From JAAYZM01 sp964510785 (GTDB lineage Bacteria > Actinomycetota > Actinomycetes > Actinomycetales > Cellulomonadaceae), in contig CAZECM010000131.1 in NCBI GenBank assembly GCA_964510785.1, forward strand, positions 1 through 6,656: DNA of 6,656 nt. The letters run 5' to 3'. A model generated the notes under the pieces. That model was not told where the DNA came from. It was given only the letters and a program-made list of their open reading frames with translations, and did no database searches. Positions 1 to 5,321 of the stretch are shown here, one piece after another. Position 1 is the first letter of the stretch; every line of letters starts with the position of its first letter. Made by a program: the position numbers and the translations under genes.

Positions 1-517
1 GCCCGCGTTGCCGACGGGCAACATCACGGCGTACTGGCAGGGTTTCCGCGAGTACGCGGCCGACGGCCCCGCGACGCGCACCCCGACGATGTGGGGCTTC
101 CAGGCCGCCGGCGCCGCGCCGATCGTGCTGGGCCACCCGGTCGACAACCCCGAGACCGTCGCGACGGCGATCCGCATCGGCAACCCCGCCTCGTGGCGGC
201 AGGCCGAGGAGGCACGCGACGACTCCGGCGGCCACATCGGTGCCGTGACCGACGAGCAGATCCTCGCCGCGCACCGGCTGCTCTCCTCGCGCGAGGGCGT
301 GTTCGTCGAGCCCGGCTCCGCCGCGAGCGTCGCGGGGCTCCTCGCGCGCGCCGAGGCGGGCGAGGTGCCCGTTGGTGCCCGCATCACGGTCACCGTCACC
401 GGCCACGGCCTCAAGGACCCGCAGTGGGCCCTGCGCGGGGCCGACGGCGCCGAGGTCCAGCCCGAGCGCGTCCCGGCCGACGTCGTGACGATCGCCTCGC
501 TGCTCGGGCTCGAGTGA
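1..517 (+). CDS. thrC: Threonine synthase, 3' part (5' end outside window)
   Basis: Threonine synthase converts O-phospho-L-homoserine and water to L-threonine and phosphate using pyridoxal phosphate, in the cytoplasm; it is the last step of threonine synthesis. The visible 171 codons (first full codon at base 2) cover the C-terminal part of the enzyme. Recognisable actinobacterial ThrC stretches are NITAYWQGFREY, QAAGAAPIVLG, ETVATAIRIGNPASW, EGVFVEPGSAASVAGLL and VTGHGLKDPQWAL. The segment ends LLGLE, with TGA at 515-517. The PLP phosphate-binding loop region looks odd: homologues as I recall them read PVGNAGNITAYW, whereas here it is PTGNITAYW, three residues short. The stop codon shares its final A with the thrB ATG (TGATG), so the two genes are very probably co-transcribed and translationally coupled. 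Identity is secure; the N-terminal part cannot be assessed. Confidence 0.95.
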   Translation, partial: PALPTGNITAYWQGFREYAADGPATRTPTMWGFQAAGAAPIVLGHPVDNPETVATAIRIGNPASWRQAEEARDDSGGHIGAVTDEQILAAHRLLSSREGVFVEPGSAASVAGLLARAEAGEVPVGARITVTVTGHGLKDPQWALRGADGAEVQPERVPADVVTIASLLGLE

Positions 518-1458
518 TGCGCTTCGCCACGGACGCCGTCCGGGTGCGCGTCCCGGCGACGAGCGCGAACCTCGGCCCCGGCTTCGACGCGCTCGGGCTC
601 GCGCTCGCGCTGCACGACGAGATCGAGGTGCGGGCGCTCGGTGCCGCGGCGACCACGGTCGAGGTGATCGGCGAGGGGGCCGGCCGCGTCCCCGAGGACG
701 AGACCCACCTCGTCGTGCGGGCGCTGCGCCACGCCCTCGACGTCGCGGGAGCGCCCCAGGTGGGCGTCGCGATGCGCTGCACTAACCGGATTCCGCACTG
801 CCGGGGGCTCGGTTCCTCGGCGGCCGCCGTCGTCGCCGGCATCGTCGCGGCGCGCGGGCTCATCGCCGAGCCCGAGGCGCTCGACGACGAGATCGCGCTG
901 CGCGTCGCGACCGAGTTCGAGGGCCACCCCGACAACGCCGCACCCGCGATCCTCGGGGGTGCCACGGTCGCTTGGACGGGCGAGGAGGGTCCGCGCGCCA
1001 CGCGCATCGACGTGGATCCCGCCGTCGTCCCCGTCGCGATCGTGCCCCCGGTGCAGCTCTCCACGAAGACGGCGCGGGGCGTGCTGCCCGCGCACGTGCC
1101 CCACGCCGACGCCGCGTTCGCCGCGGGCCGCGCCGCCCTGCTCGTCGAGGCGCTCGGCCGCCGCCCCGAGCTGCTGCTGCCCGCCACGGAGGATCGCCTC
1201 CACCAGTCCTACCGCGGCGCGGTCATGCCGGACTCGCTCGCGCTCGTGACGGCGTTGCGTGCCCGCGGGGTCGCCGCCGTCGTCTCCGGCGCGGGCCCCA
1301 CCGTGCTCGCCCTCGCCCGCCGGGTCCCGGGCGGCACGGACGCGGACGGCGTCATCGCCGAGGTCTTCGGACCCACCATGGGCGGGTGGCAGGTGCGCAC
1401 CCTCGGCGTCGCGGCCGAGGGTGCGTCCGTCGAGCGGACCGGGGTGACGTCGTCCTGA
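517..1458 (+). CDS. thrB: Homoserine kinase
   Basis: Homoserine kinase phosphorylates L-homoserine with ATP to O-phospho-L-homoserine, the substrate of the ThrC just upstream. The protein has 313 residues, the normal size for this GHMP kinase. GHMP motif 1 is at the N-terminus (PATSANLGPGFDALGLAL, about residues 10-27). The ATP-binding glycine loop is RGLGSSAAAVVAG near residue 95, preceded by IPHC where homologues usually have a serine in place of the cysteine. EGHPDNAAPA follows, and the C-terminal motif SGAGPTVLA lies near residue 258. The ATG at 517 is chosen because it overlaps the thrC stop by one base and gives the expected MRFATDAVRVRVPATSANLGP start. A longer reading of the same frame begins at 91 but is only shadow coding inside thrC. 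The gene ends in TGATG, handing over directly to the small lipoprotein gene. Its last 261 bases are partly duplicated downstream. Confidence 0.97.
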   Translation: MRFATDAVRVRVPATSANLGPGFDALGLALALHDEIEVRALGAAATTVEVIGEGAGRVPEDETHLVVRALRHALDVAGAPQVGVAMRCTNRIPHCRGLGSSAAAVVAGIVAARGLIAEPEALDDEIALRVATEFEGHPDNAAPAILGGATVAWTGEEGPRATRIDVDPAVVPVAIVPPVQLSTKTARGVLPAHVPHADAAFAAGRAALLVEALGRRPELLLPATEDRLHQSYRGAVMPDSLALVTALRARGVAAVVSGAGPTVLALARRVPGGTDADGVIAEVFGPTMGGWQVRTLGVAAEGASVERTGVTSS

Positions 1459-1857
1459 TGTCCTCGTGGTCGGATGCGGTACGTGAGGGCAGGTGGACGA
1501 GTGCGCGACCTTGGCTGAGCATCGTGCTCGTCGTCCTCGGGACCGCGGGCTGCATCGTGGAGCCAAGGTTGATCCACATCACCGTGGTCAACGAGACAGG
1601 ACATGATGTGGTGTTCGTGAGGGATGCGGTCCAGCTGCGCACCCTGGGTCCGGGGGAGTCTGAGCGTTTCACTGTGGGTGGTGAATCAGGTGGAGGGTGC
1701 GCGCGGTCGAACTTCGTCGCCGTCGTGGACGAGGTCGAGTTCGCTCGACTTGGCCCTGAGGTGTGTCGTGGCGAGTGGGTGCTCAGGGAGGGTGGGCTCA
1801 GCGAGTTTCACCCGCCCGAGTAGTTCGTCGTCAAGGATGTCACGGGGTCGCGCGACG
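1198..1857 (+). repeat. Tandem duplication, unit 1
   Basis: Unit 1 comprises the last 87 codons of intact thrB, the lipoprotein copy 1 and about 34 bases beyond its stop. The partner unit is 1872-2457. From about 1512 to 1857 the two units align at a constant offset of exactly 600 bases with no indel. Perfect blocks include 1575-1609 against 2175-2209 (35 nt) and 1773-1812 against 2373-2412 (40 nt). After the stop codons 24 of 34 bases still match. In the thrB part the units differ by a 144-base deletion in unit 2. Confidence 0.85.
1458..1823 (+). CDS. Small lipoprotein, copy 1 of a tandem pair
   Basis: The product is 121 residues and I recognise no named family. It has an N-terminal extension (MSSWSDAVREGRWTSARP), a hydrophobic segment WLSIVLVVLG and a lipobox-like TAGC placing the lipidated cysteine at residue 32, so it is probably anchored to the outer face of the membrane. 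The mature 90 residues look beta-rich: an opening strand (IHITVVNETGHDVVFV), a turn (LGPGES) and the ending CRGEWVLREGG. Two further cysteines could form a disulfide. By hand alignment 72 of the 90 mature residues match copy 2 at 2091-2423. The ATG at 1458 overlaps the thrB stop; only a weak GGGGTGA precedes it, so expression probably depends on coupling to thrB. Copy 2 has a short, ordinary signal peptide, so this longer N-terminus looks secondary, made when upstream sequence was lost. Confidence 0.75.
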   Translation: MSSWSDAVREGRWTSARPWLSIVLVVLGTAGCIVEPRLIHITVVNETGHDVVFVRDAVQLRTLGPGESERFTVGGESGGGCARSNFVAVVDEVEFARLGPEVCRGEWVLREGGLSEFHPPE

Positions 1858-1871
1858 CTGGCCGTCGGGTC

Positions 1872-1988
1872 CTGCACGAGTTCTATCGCGGCGCCGTGAT
1901 GCCGGATCTGCTCGCTCTCGTGGCGGCGCTGTGCATGTGCGGCGTCGGGGGAGCATCCGTCGAACGAGCCGGCGTTCCGTCATCCTGA
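1872..1988 (+). pseudogene. Remnant of the thrB 3' end with an internal in-frame deletion
   Basis: Read in frame from 1872 this encodes LHEFYRGAVMPDLLALVAAL, then CMCGV, then GGASVERAGVPSS and a stop at 1986-1988. It aligns with ThrB residues 228-252 (LHQSYRGAVMPDSLALVTAL...) joined to its last residues (GASVERTGVTSS, stop). Forty-eight codons are missing, including the GHMP motif SGAGPT, so it cannot be a kinase. The frame is open back to the lipoprotein stop at 1821-1823, but I see no ribosome binding site or good start. It is best read as debris of the duplication, although both ends of the homology stay in frame. Confidence 0.85.
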
Positions 1989-2011
1989 AAGCCTGCCTCG
2001 GGCCGCTGACC

Positions 2012-2032
2012 TTGACCGAATCTCGCTAGTCT
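2012..2032 (+). promoter_or_regulatory. Weak candidate promoter for lipoprotein copy 2
   Basis: A TTGACC hexamer at 2012-2017 resembles a -35 box and TAGTCT at 2027-2032 fits the TAnnnT -10 pattern, but the spacer is only 9 bases, too short for the two to work together. The -10 element may act with the less good CTGACC at 2006-2011. The element lies in the only spacer long enough to hold a promoter for this gene. I give it low confidence. Confidence 0.25.
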
Positions 2033-2034
2033 GA

Positions 2035-2071
2035 GAGACCGATCCGCATCGGCAACTTGCTGCTGGCCTCG
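2035..2071 (+). pseudogene. Short fragment resembling thrC
   Basis: The bases GATCCGCATCGGCAAC at 2041-2056 match thrC 169-184 exactly (16 of 16). The match continues on both sides across small indels. GAGACCG at 2035-2041 equals thrC 152-158 with 11 thrC bases missing between the blocks. GCCTCG at 2066-2071 equals the thrC GCCTCG that follows three bases after its block. In thrC these bases encode ETVATAIRIGNPAS. No coding function is expected here. A chance match is possible but the three collinear blocks argue for a real thrC scrap. Confidence 0.5.
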
Positions 2072-2076
2072 AACCT

Positions 2077-2084
2077 GGAAGGGA
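2077..2084 (+). promoter_or_regulatory. Ribosome binding site of lipoprotein copy 2
   Basis: GGAAGGGA lies six bases before the ATG at 2091 and fixes that start. Copy 1 has no equivalent site. Confidence 0.75.
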
Positions 2085-2090
2085 ACCCTC

Positions 2091-2423
2091 ATGAAATCAC
2101 GTCTGTGGCTCCGCCTCAGCATCGTGATCCTCGCCCTTGGGACCACAGGCTGCATCATGGAGTCAAGGTTGATACACATCACCGTGGTCAACGAGACAGG
2201 ACATGATGTCGCGATCGTGAGAAATGAAGTCCAACTGCCCGCCCTCGGTCCAGGGGAGTCTGAGCTTTTCACTGTTGGGCGTGAGTCGAGCGAGGGTTGT
2301 GCGTGGTCGAATTTCGTCGCGATCTTGGACGAGGTCGAGTTGGCTCGACTTGGTCCTGAGGTGTGTCGTGGGGAGTGGGTGCTCAGGGAGGGTGGGCTCA
2401 GCGAGTTTCACCTGTTCGAGTAG
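2091..2423 (+). CDS. Small lipoprotein, copy 2 of a tandem pair
   Basis: This is a 110-residue exported lipoprotein of unknown function. The signal peptide is standard: a basic start MKSRLWLR, the hydrophobic LSIVILALG, and the lipobox-like TTGC with the lipidated cysteine at residue 21. The mature part (90 residues) has two more cysteines, in the contexts EGC and EVC, both conserved in copy 1 and possibly disulfide-bonded outside the cell. The pattern of an opening VVNETGHDV strand, LGPGES turn and C-terminal CRGEWVLREGG suggests a small beta-sandwich; this is inference from sequence pattern only. The start is supported by GGAAGGGA six bases upstream. Unlike copy 1 it is separated from thrB material by a spacer, so it could be expressed on its own. 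Its third positions are less GC-biased than those of thrB. It may be transcribed with the downstream metallopeptidase gene, 146 bases away; no terminator is obvious between them. Confidence 0.8.
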   Translation: MKSRLWLRLSIVILALGTTGCIMESRLIHITVVNETGHDVAIVRNEVQLPALGPGESELFTVGRESSEGCAWSNFVAILDEVELARLGPEVCRGEWVLREGGLSEFHLFE

Positions 2424-2557
2424 GTCGTGGCCAGGGATGTTGAGGGACCTCGCGACGTCGGCGCAGCCAGGCCCTAAAAGTTCTGCACCTGAAACACGCC
2501 CCCTCATGGGAACCCGCGCACTAGCCTCAACCACAAGAGTGCAGGCGACTGACATGC

Positions 2558-2563
2558 GAGGGG
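2558..2563 (+). promoter_or_regulatory. Ribosome binding site of the metallopeptidase gene
   Basis: GAGGGG lies six bases before the GTG at 2570 and decides this non-ATG start. The in-frame product then begins with a good signal peptide. The spacer 2424-2569 contains no gene that I can support and no clear promoter. TAGCCT at 2522-2527 fits a -10 pattern but has no -35 partner. Confidence 0.65.
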
Positions 2564-2569
2564 CTATCC

Positions 2570-4930
2570 GTGAACAGACTTGGTCGTCGCGAGAGGACTC
2601 TTCGACTGGCTCTTGCCGCTCACTTCGGGCTAGCGGCGACGCTCGGGACGGTGTCGGCGACACCCCCGCTCCCACACTCGGACGCGCCGATGGGGGAGCG
2701 CGGAGGGGTAGCCCCGACTCCCTTACACTCCGAACGGCTTGGTCGAGCCGAGTCCGACACCCGACTCCTCACAGACTTCGACGCAGATCGAATCACCGAA
2801 GAGGACTTCACTCGTTACGCCGTCTACCGCTGGCTCGCGCCTGATCGCGTACCTAGGAAGTACCGAGTGGACGAGAGTACTCCGGCACCAGACATGACTG
2901 AACTGCTAGTCGCTGCTCTAGGTAATCTCGACGCTCTCGACGAAGATGTACAACGAGAGTTCCTCGAGTTCTTCTTCCCCAATGATCCTCCTGAAGTTCT
3001 TCTGGAAGCAGCACCCCAAACAAGTGCCGATGACGTACTTCGTCCGATGACTGACTACGTTGACTCGGAGGATCTTCCTCCTACTGCGCGCGAGCCTGAT
3101 TCGTCGAACGAAACGACAGAAGAGGGGGAAGAATCGATTTCGCCGAGGGGGACTGTCGAGACCTCTAGTCCGTTAGTTCACGGCGAACTCGATTGCGGGG
3201 AAGATGTAAACGAGTCGATGCTTCCGGGGATTGGGATCCCTAACCCGACCGATTTCTCGTGCGTCTACTACACTGATCGAGTCGACATCGCGTATGTGAC
3301 GGCGGCTGACAGCGACTTTCACGGTATAGATCCAGCCGATAACCTCGACGCGACCTTGTCGCTCGATTCTGATCCCAACGGAGTGCCGGATGTTATTGAC
3401 GCGGCTACTACGGCATTCTACCAAGCCGCAGAGATCTTTGAGGGTCTCGGATTTGATGCGATCCCTAAGGTTCGACTTAGAATCGTGTCGCTTAGTGGTG
3501 GAGGAGTATCTCCGTTCTCTGCGCCAGGCGTAGGACTGATCTATATCGACAAGAGTAATCCTGTCTATCTCGTTCGTCACGAGTTGTTTCATCAGTACCA
3601 GTATGAGTACATCAGTCTTTGGGGCGTGATCTCAGCTGTCTCCGGACTGGGCGGATCCAAGGGGTGGTGGCTCGAATCCAGCGCAGAGTGGGCAGCGCAC
3701 AAGGCGGAGGAACTCGCCTGGGGGGACGCTCAGGATTCAGACCATTTTGTGAACGCAAAAGGCGCATATTCTACGTCCCTTCGGGATCATCTCGGGCATC
3801 CTGAAGAGGCGCTGACCCGATTCAATGCTCCGTTCTCTGGATACGCGACGCACCCACAGTATGGCAGTTTCATCTTCGCGGAGTTTTTGGAACGCAGATT
3901 TGGACCAGAGATTGTCGAAGAGATCTGGCGCAAGGTGCGAACGGTCGAACAGCCGATCGAGGCCACGGAGGCGGTGCTCGCGAGCAAGAGTGACCCACTG
4001 CGCAGGGTCCTTCGCGCATACCATTTGGCGAACTATCGAGTTGCAGACTCCTATTCGCCCATCGCTGACCGCTTCGCTTGGGCTAATCTCCTAGAGGCGG
4101 AGCGTCCGGCAAGAACTGTCGCCTCCATGTCGCTGAATGACACTCTGTCTGGACAGGTAGAACTGCATTCTGGCGGGGCATTCTACCTGGAGATTCAACT
4201 CCAGGGTGACGTTCCAGATGGAGCAATGGCGACAGTGACACTCGATCCCACGGGAAGTGCCAATCGTGAAGATTTTGCTGCGCAGGTGCAGACTCTGAGC
4301 CAGCATCCTTCACTGTGTGCTGGAACGCCAAGTGATCCGAGAGTAGTCCCCAGCTATTTCGACGGAGTTGCTGTCACCACGCTCGAGCTCTCGAACCAGT
4401 GCCGAACTGGCGTGGTGATAGTCTCCCACGAGGATGCCAGCAAGTTCCTTGAATACATGGACATTGGTTCTGATCCGCTCGGGTACGGGGGTGATGTTCT
4501 GGAGGTTGATTACACCGTAGTCATGCACCGGACGACGCCTTCATCGTCGACTTTGAGGATGTCGTCGGCGTTGGTGTCGACGTTGGCGGGCAGCGGTACG
4601 GCTGGGGTGGTTGACGGTGTGGNNNNNNNNNNNNNNNNNNNNNNNNNNNNNNNNNNNNNNNNNNNNNNNNNNNNNNNNNNNNNNNNNNNNNNNNNNNNNN
4701 NNNNNNNNNNNNNNNNNNNNNNCTACCTGTATGCGGTGAGCGAGCACCGGGTCGTGCGAATGACCAAAGCCACCGGCAGCACGATTGCCATCGCAGGACG
4801 GGCCGAGTCCGGCTATACCAACGGGACCGGAGTCGAAGCATCATTCGGTATCATCCGCGGTCTGGCGAGCGACGGAACCCGGCTCTACGCCACCGACGCC
4901 ACCAATAGCCGGGTTCGCACCTTGAACTAG
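2570..4930 (+). CDS. Secreted HExxH metallopeptidase-like protein with C-terminal NHL propeller (interrupted by assembly gap)
   Basis: This is a predicted exported zinc-metallopeptidase-like protein with an unknown substrate. Residues 1-30 form a signal peptide (basic NRLGRRERTLR, hydrophobic core, likely cut after VSA). An acidic Ser/Thr/Glu-rich region follows to about residue 205. FSCVYYTDR and DSDPNGVPDVID (266-277) precede the catalytic segment. That is the same order as in MXAN_6640-type putative metalloproteases, where a D-x-D-x-NG-x-PD stretch comes before HExxH. HELFHQYQ gives zinc ligands H337 and H341 with base E338. WWLESSAEW supplies the likely third ligand E369. Cysteines 209/231 and 583/611 could pair as disulfides. 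From about residue 660, VSTLAGSGTAGVVDG starts an NHL-type propeller. After 100 Ns the same frame continues as two NHL-like segments (VVRMTKATGSTIAIAG, then LYATDATNSRVRTLN, stop). There are 684 codons before the gap and 68 after it, so true length is unknown. Low G+C compared with thrB suggests transfer. Peptidase activity and the continuity of one gene across the gap are inferences. Confidence 0.78.
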   Translation: MNRLGRRERTLRLALAAHFGLAATLGTVSATPPLPHSDAPMGERGGVAPTPLHSERLGRAESDTRLLTDFDADRITEEDFTRYAVYRWLAPDRVPRKYRVDESTPAPDMTELLVAALGNLDALDEDVQREFLEFFFPNDPPEVLLEAAPQTSADDVLRPMTDYVDSEDLPPTAREPDSSNETTEEGEESISPRGTVETSSPLVHGELDCGEDVNESMLPGIGIPNPTDFSCVYYTDRVDIAYVTAADSDFHGIDPADNLDATLSLDSDPNGVPDVIDAATTAFYQAAEIFEGLGFDAIPKVRLRIVSLSGGGVSPFSAPGVGLIYIDKSNPVYLVRHELFHQYQYEYISLWGVISAVSGLGGSKGWWLESSAEWAAHKAEELAWGDAQDSDHFVNAKGAYSTSLRDHLGHPEEALTRFNAPFSGYATHPQYGSFIFAEFLERRFGPEIVEEIWRKVRTVEQPIEATEAVLASKSDPLRRVLRAYHLANYRVADSYSPIADRFAWANLLEAERPARTVASMSLNDTLSGQVELHSGGAFYLEIQLQGDVPDGAMATVTLDPTGSANREDFAAQVQTLSQHPSLCAGTPSDPRVVPSYFDGVAVTTLELSNQCRTGVVIVSHEDASKFLEYMDIGSDPLGYGGDVLEVDYTVVMHRTTPSSSTLRMSSALVSTLAGSGTAGVVDGVXXXXXXXXXXXXXXXXXXXXXXXXXXXXXXXXXXYLYAVSEHRVVRMTKATGSTIAIAGRAESGYTNGTGVEASFGIIRGLASDGTRLYATDATNSRVRTLN
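4623..4722. other. Assembly gap of exactly 100 Ns
   Basis: Exactly 100 consecutive Ns lie inside the propeller-coding part of the large exported protein. A round 100 is the usual placeholder for a scaffold gap of unknown size, so the reading frame across it is not evidence of continuity. Both flanks nevertheless encode NHL-like sequence on the + strand, which fits one gene with collapsed or unassembled repeats. Confidence 0.95.
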
Positions 4931-5085
4931 GTCGACCAGTGGAGCTGGCGTGCGACGCATGCACTCTTGCTTGGCGGCGTTTCGTTACCGAGCGCGTGAA
5001 GCCGGGCGCCGAGGGCACGGACGGGTGAATCCTCCGGTGTGGGCCGCGTCACGCGCGGGTACGGGCGCTCGGTGGTGAGCGCGAG
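4931..5085. other. Intergenic stretch upstream of the rho promoter
   Basis: I see no supported gene here. GC content rises back to backbone level after about 4990. A 5-bp stem CCGCG / CGCGG with a 5-base loop (5044-5058) is present, but there is no T-run, so it is not a convincing intrinsic terminator for the preceding gene. No terminator is visible after 4930. Confidence 0.6.
5065..5082. promoter_or_regulatory. Perfect inverted repeat over the -35 region of the rho promoter
   Basis: GCGCTC (5065-5070) and GAGCGC (5077-5082) form a perfect 6-bp inverted repeat around GGTGGT, ending four bases before the extended -10. It occupies the place where a -35 box should be, and no good -35 hexamer is present. 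It could be an operator or an activator site. In DNA this GC-rich, a 6-bp palindrome can also arise by chance. Confidence 0.35.
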
Positions 5086-5094
5086 TGCTAGGCT
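5086..5094 (+). promoter_or_regulatory. Probable rho promoter, extended -10
   Basis: TGCTAGGCT combines an extended TGn with TAGGCT, which fits the actinobacterial TAnnnT -10 pattern. It is the best promoter-like sequence between 4931 and the rho start. It predicts a start of transcription near 5100-5102 and a leader of about 225 nt. No clear -35 is seen. Confidence 0.55.
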
Positions 5095-5173
5095 CTTGGC
5101 GTCCCCCGGAATACATCCTCAGGTCGTCGTGCACGCCCGCCGCAGCGGGTAGCCAAGACCAGATGAGGAACCG

Positions 5174-5245
5174 GTGGCCAACTCAGCCCCGTCGTGCCGC
5201 GTCGCCGCGCACCTTGTGCAGGCGTTCGCCCACCTCCATGACTGA
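5174..5245 (+). CDS. Candidate 23-codon leader peptide upstream of rho
   Basis: A GTG at 5174 preceded by GAGGAA (5165-5170) at suitable spacing opens a 23-codon frame. It starts MANSAPSC, ends AFAHLHD, and stops with TGA at 5243-5245. The stop falls inside the C-rich leader stretch. It has no run of a single regulatory amino acid beyond three histidines. A second, longer frame overlaps it: ATG 5163 to TGA 5328-5330, 55 codons, very Arg/Pro-rich, overlapping the rho GTG by three bases. I favour the shorter one because of its ribosome binding site, but neither is proven to be translated. Confidence 0.3.
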   Translation: MANSAPSCRVAAHLVQAFAHLHD

Positions 5246-5284
5246 GACCAATCCCCGGCATCCAGCGCCGGAACGAATGCGGCC

Positions 5285-5303
5285 CGCTGCGAACAGCGTT
5301 CGC
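5285..5303 (+). promoter_or_regulatory. Two overlapping alternative hairpins before the rho RBS
   Basis: CGCTG/CAGCG (5285-5289 with 5294-5298, loop CGAA) and GCGAAC/GTTCGC (5289-5294 with 5298-5303, loop AGC) are each perfect stems but share bases, so only one can form at a time. They end eight bases before the ribosome binding site. Confidence 0.35.
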
Positions 5304-5310
5304 CGCCGAC

Positions 5311-5321
5311 GAGGGGAAGGA
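5311..5321 (+). promoter_or_regulatory. Ribosome binding site of rho
   Basis: GAGGGGAAGGA ends five bases before the GTG at 5327 and supports that non-ATG start. Confidence 0.8.

Larger units (their letters stand above)
1872..2457 (+). repeat. Tandem duplication, unit 2
   Basis: Unit 2 comprises the thrB 3' remnant, a 102-base spacer, the lipoprotein copy 2 and 34 bases beyond it. It is homologous to 1198-1857. The spacer (1989-2090) is about 70 bases longer than the matching part of unit 1 and carries its own ribosome binding site, so unit 2 more likely keeps the ancestral start of the lipoprotein gene. Confidence 0.8.

Noticed and set aside
91..516. Open frame extending thrB upstream, through thrC, to base 91
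   Set aside because: It is Arg/Pro/Gly shadow coding overlapping clear thrC; the real ThrB begins at 517 with the family start.
411..1187. 258-codon minus-strand frame opposite thrC/thrB
   Set aside because: High-GC antisense shadow, Ser/Ala/Arg/Thr-rich without motifs, lying opposite well-identified enzymes.
4521..4622. Minus-strand reading before the gap that looks protein-like (a stretch ANVDTNADDILKVDDEG)
   Set aside because: The + strand frame gives VSTLAGSGTAGVVDG, a typical NHL repeat start, and NHL sequence resumes in + orientation after the gap.
2091..4930. Lipoproteins as specific inhibitors or partners of the downstream metallopeptidase
   Set aside because: Proximity and shared export are the only support; no motif links them, so I do not claim a system.
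4931..5060. Intrinsic terminator after the large exported protein (stems CCAG/CTGG near 4936 and CCGCG/CGCGG at 5044-5058)
   Set aside because: The stems are short and not followed by a T-run; termination here may be Rho-dependent, but nothing shows it.
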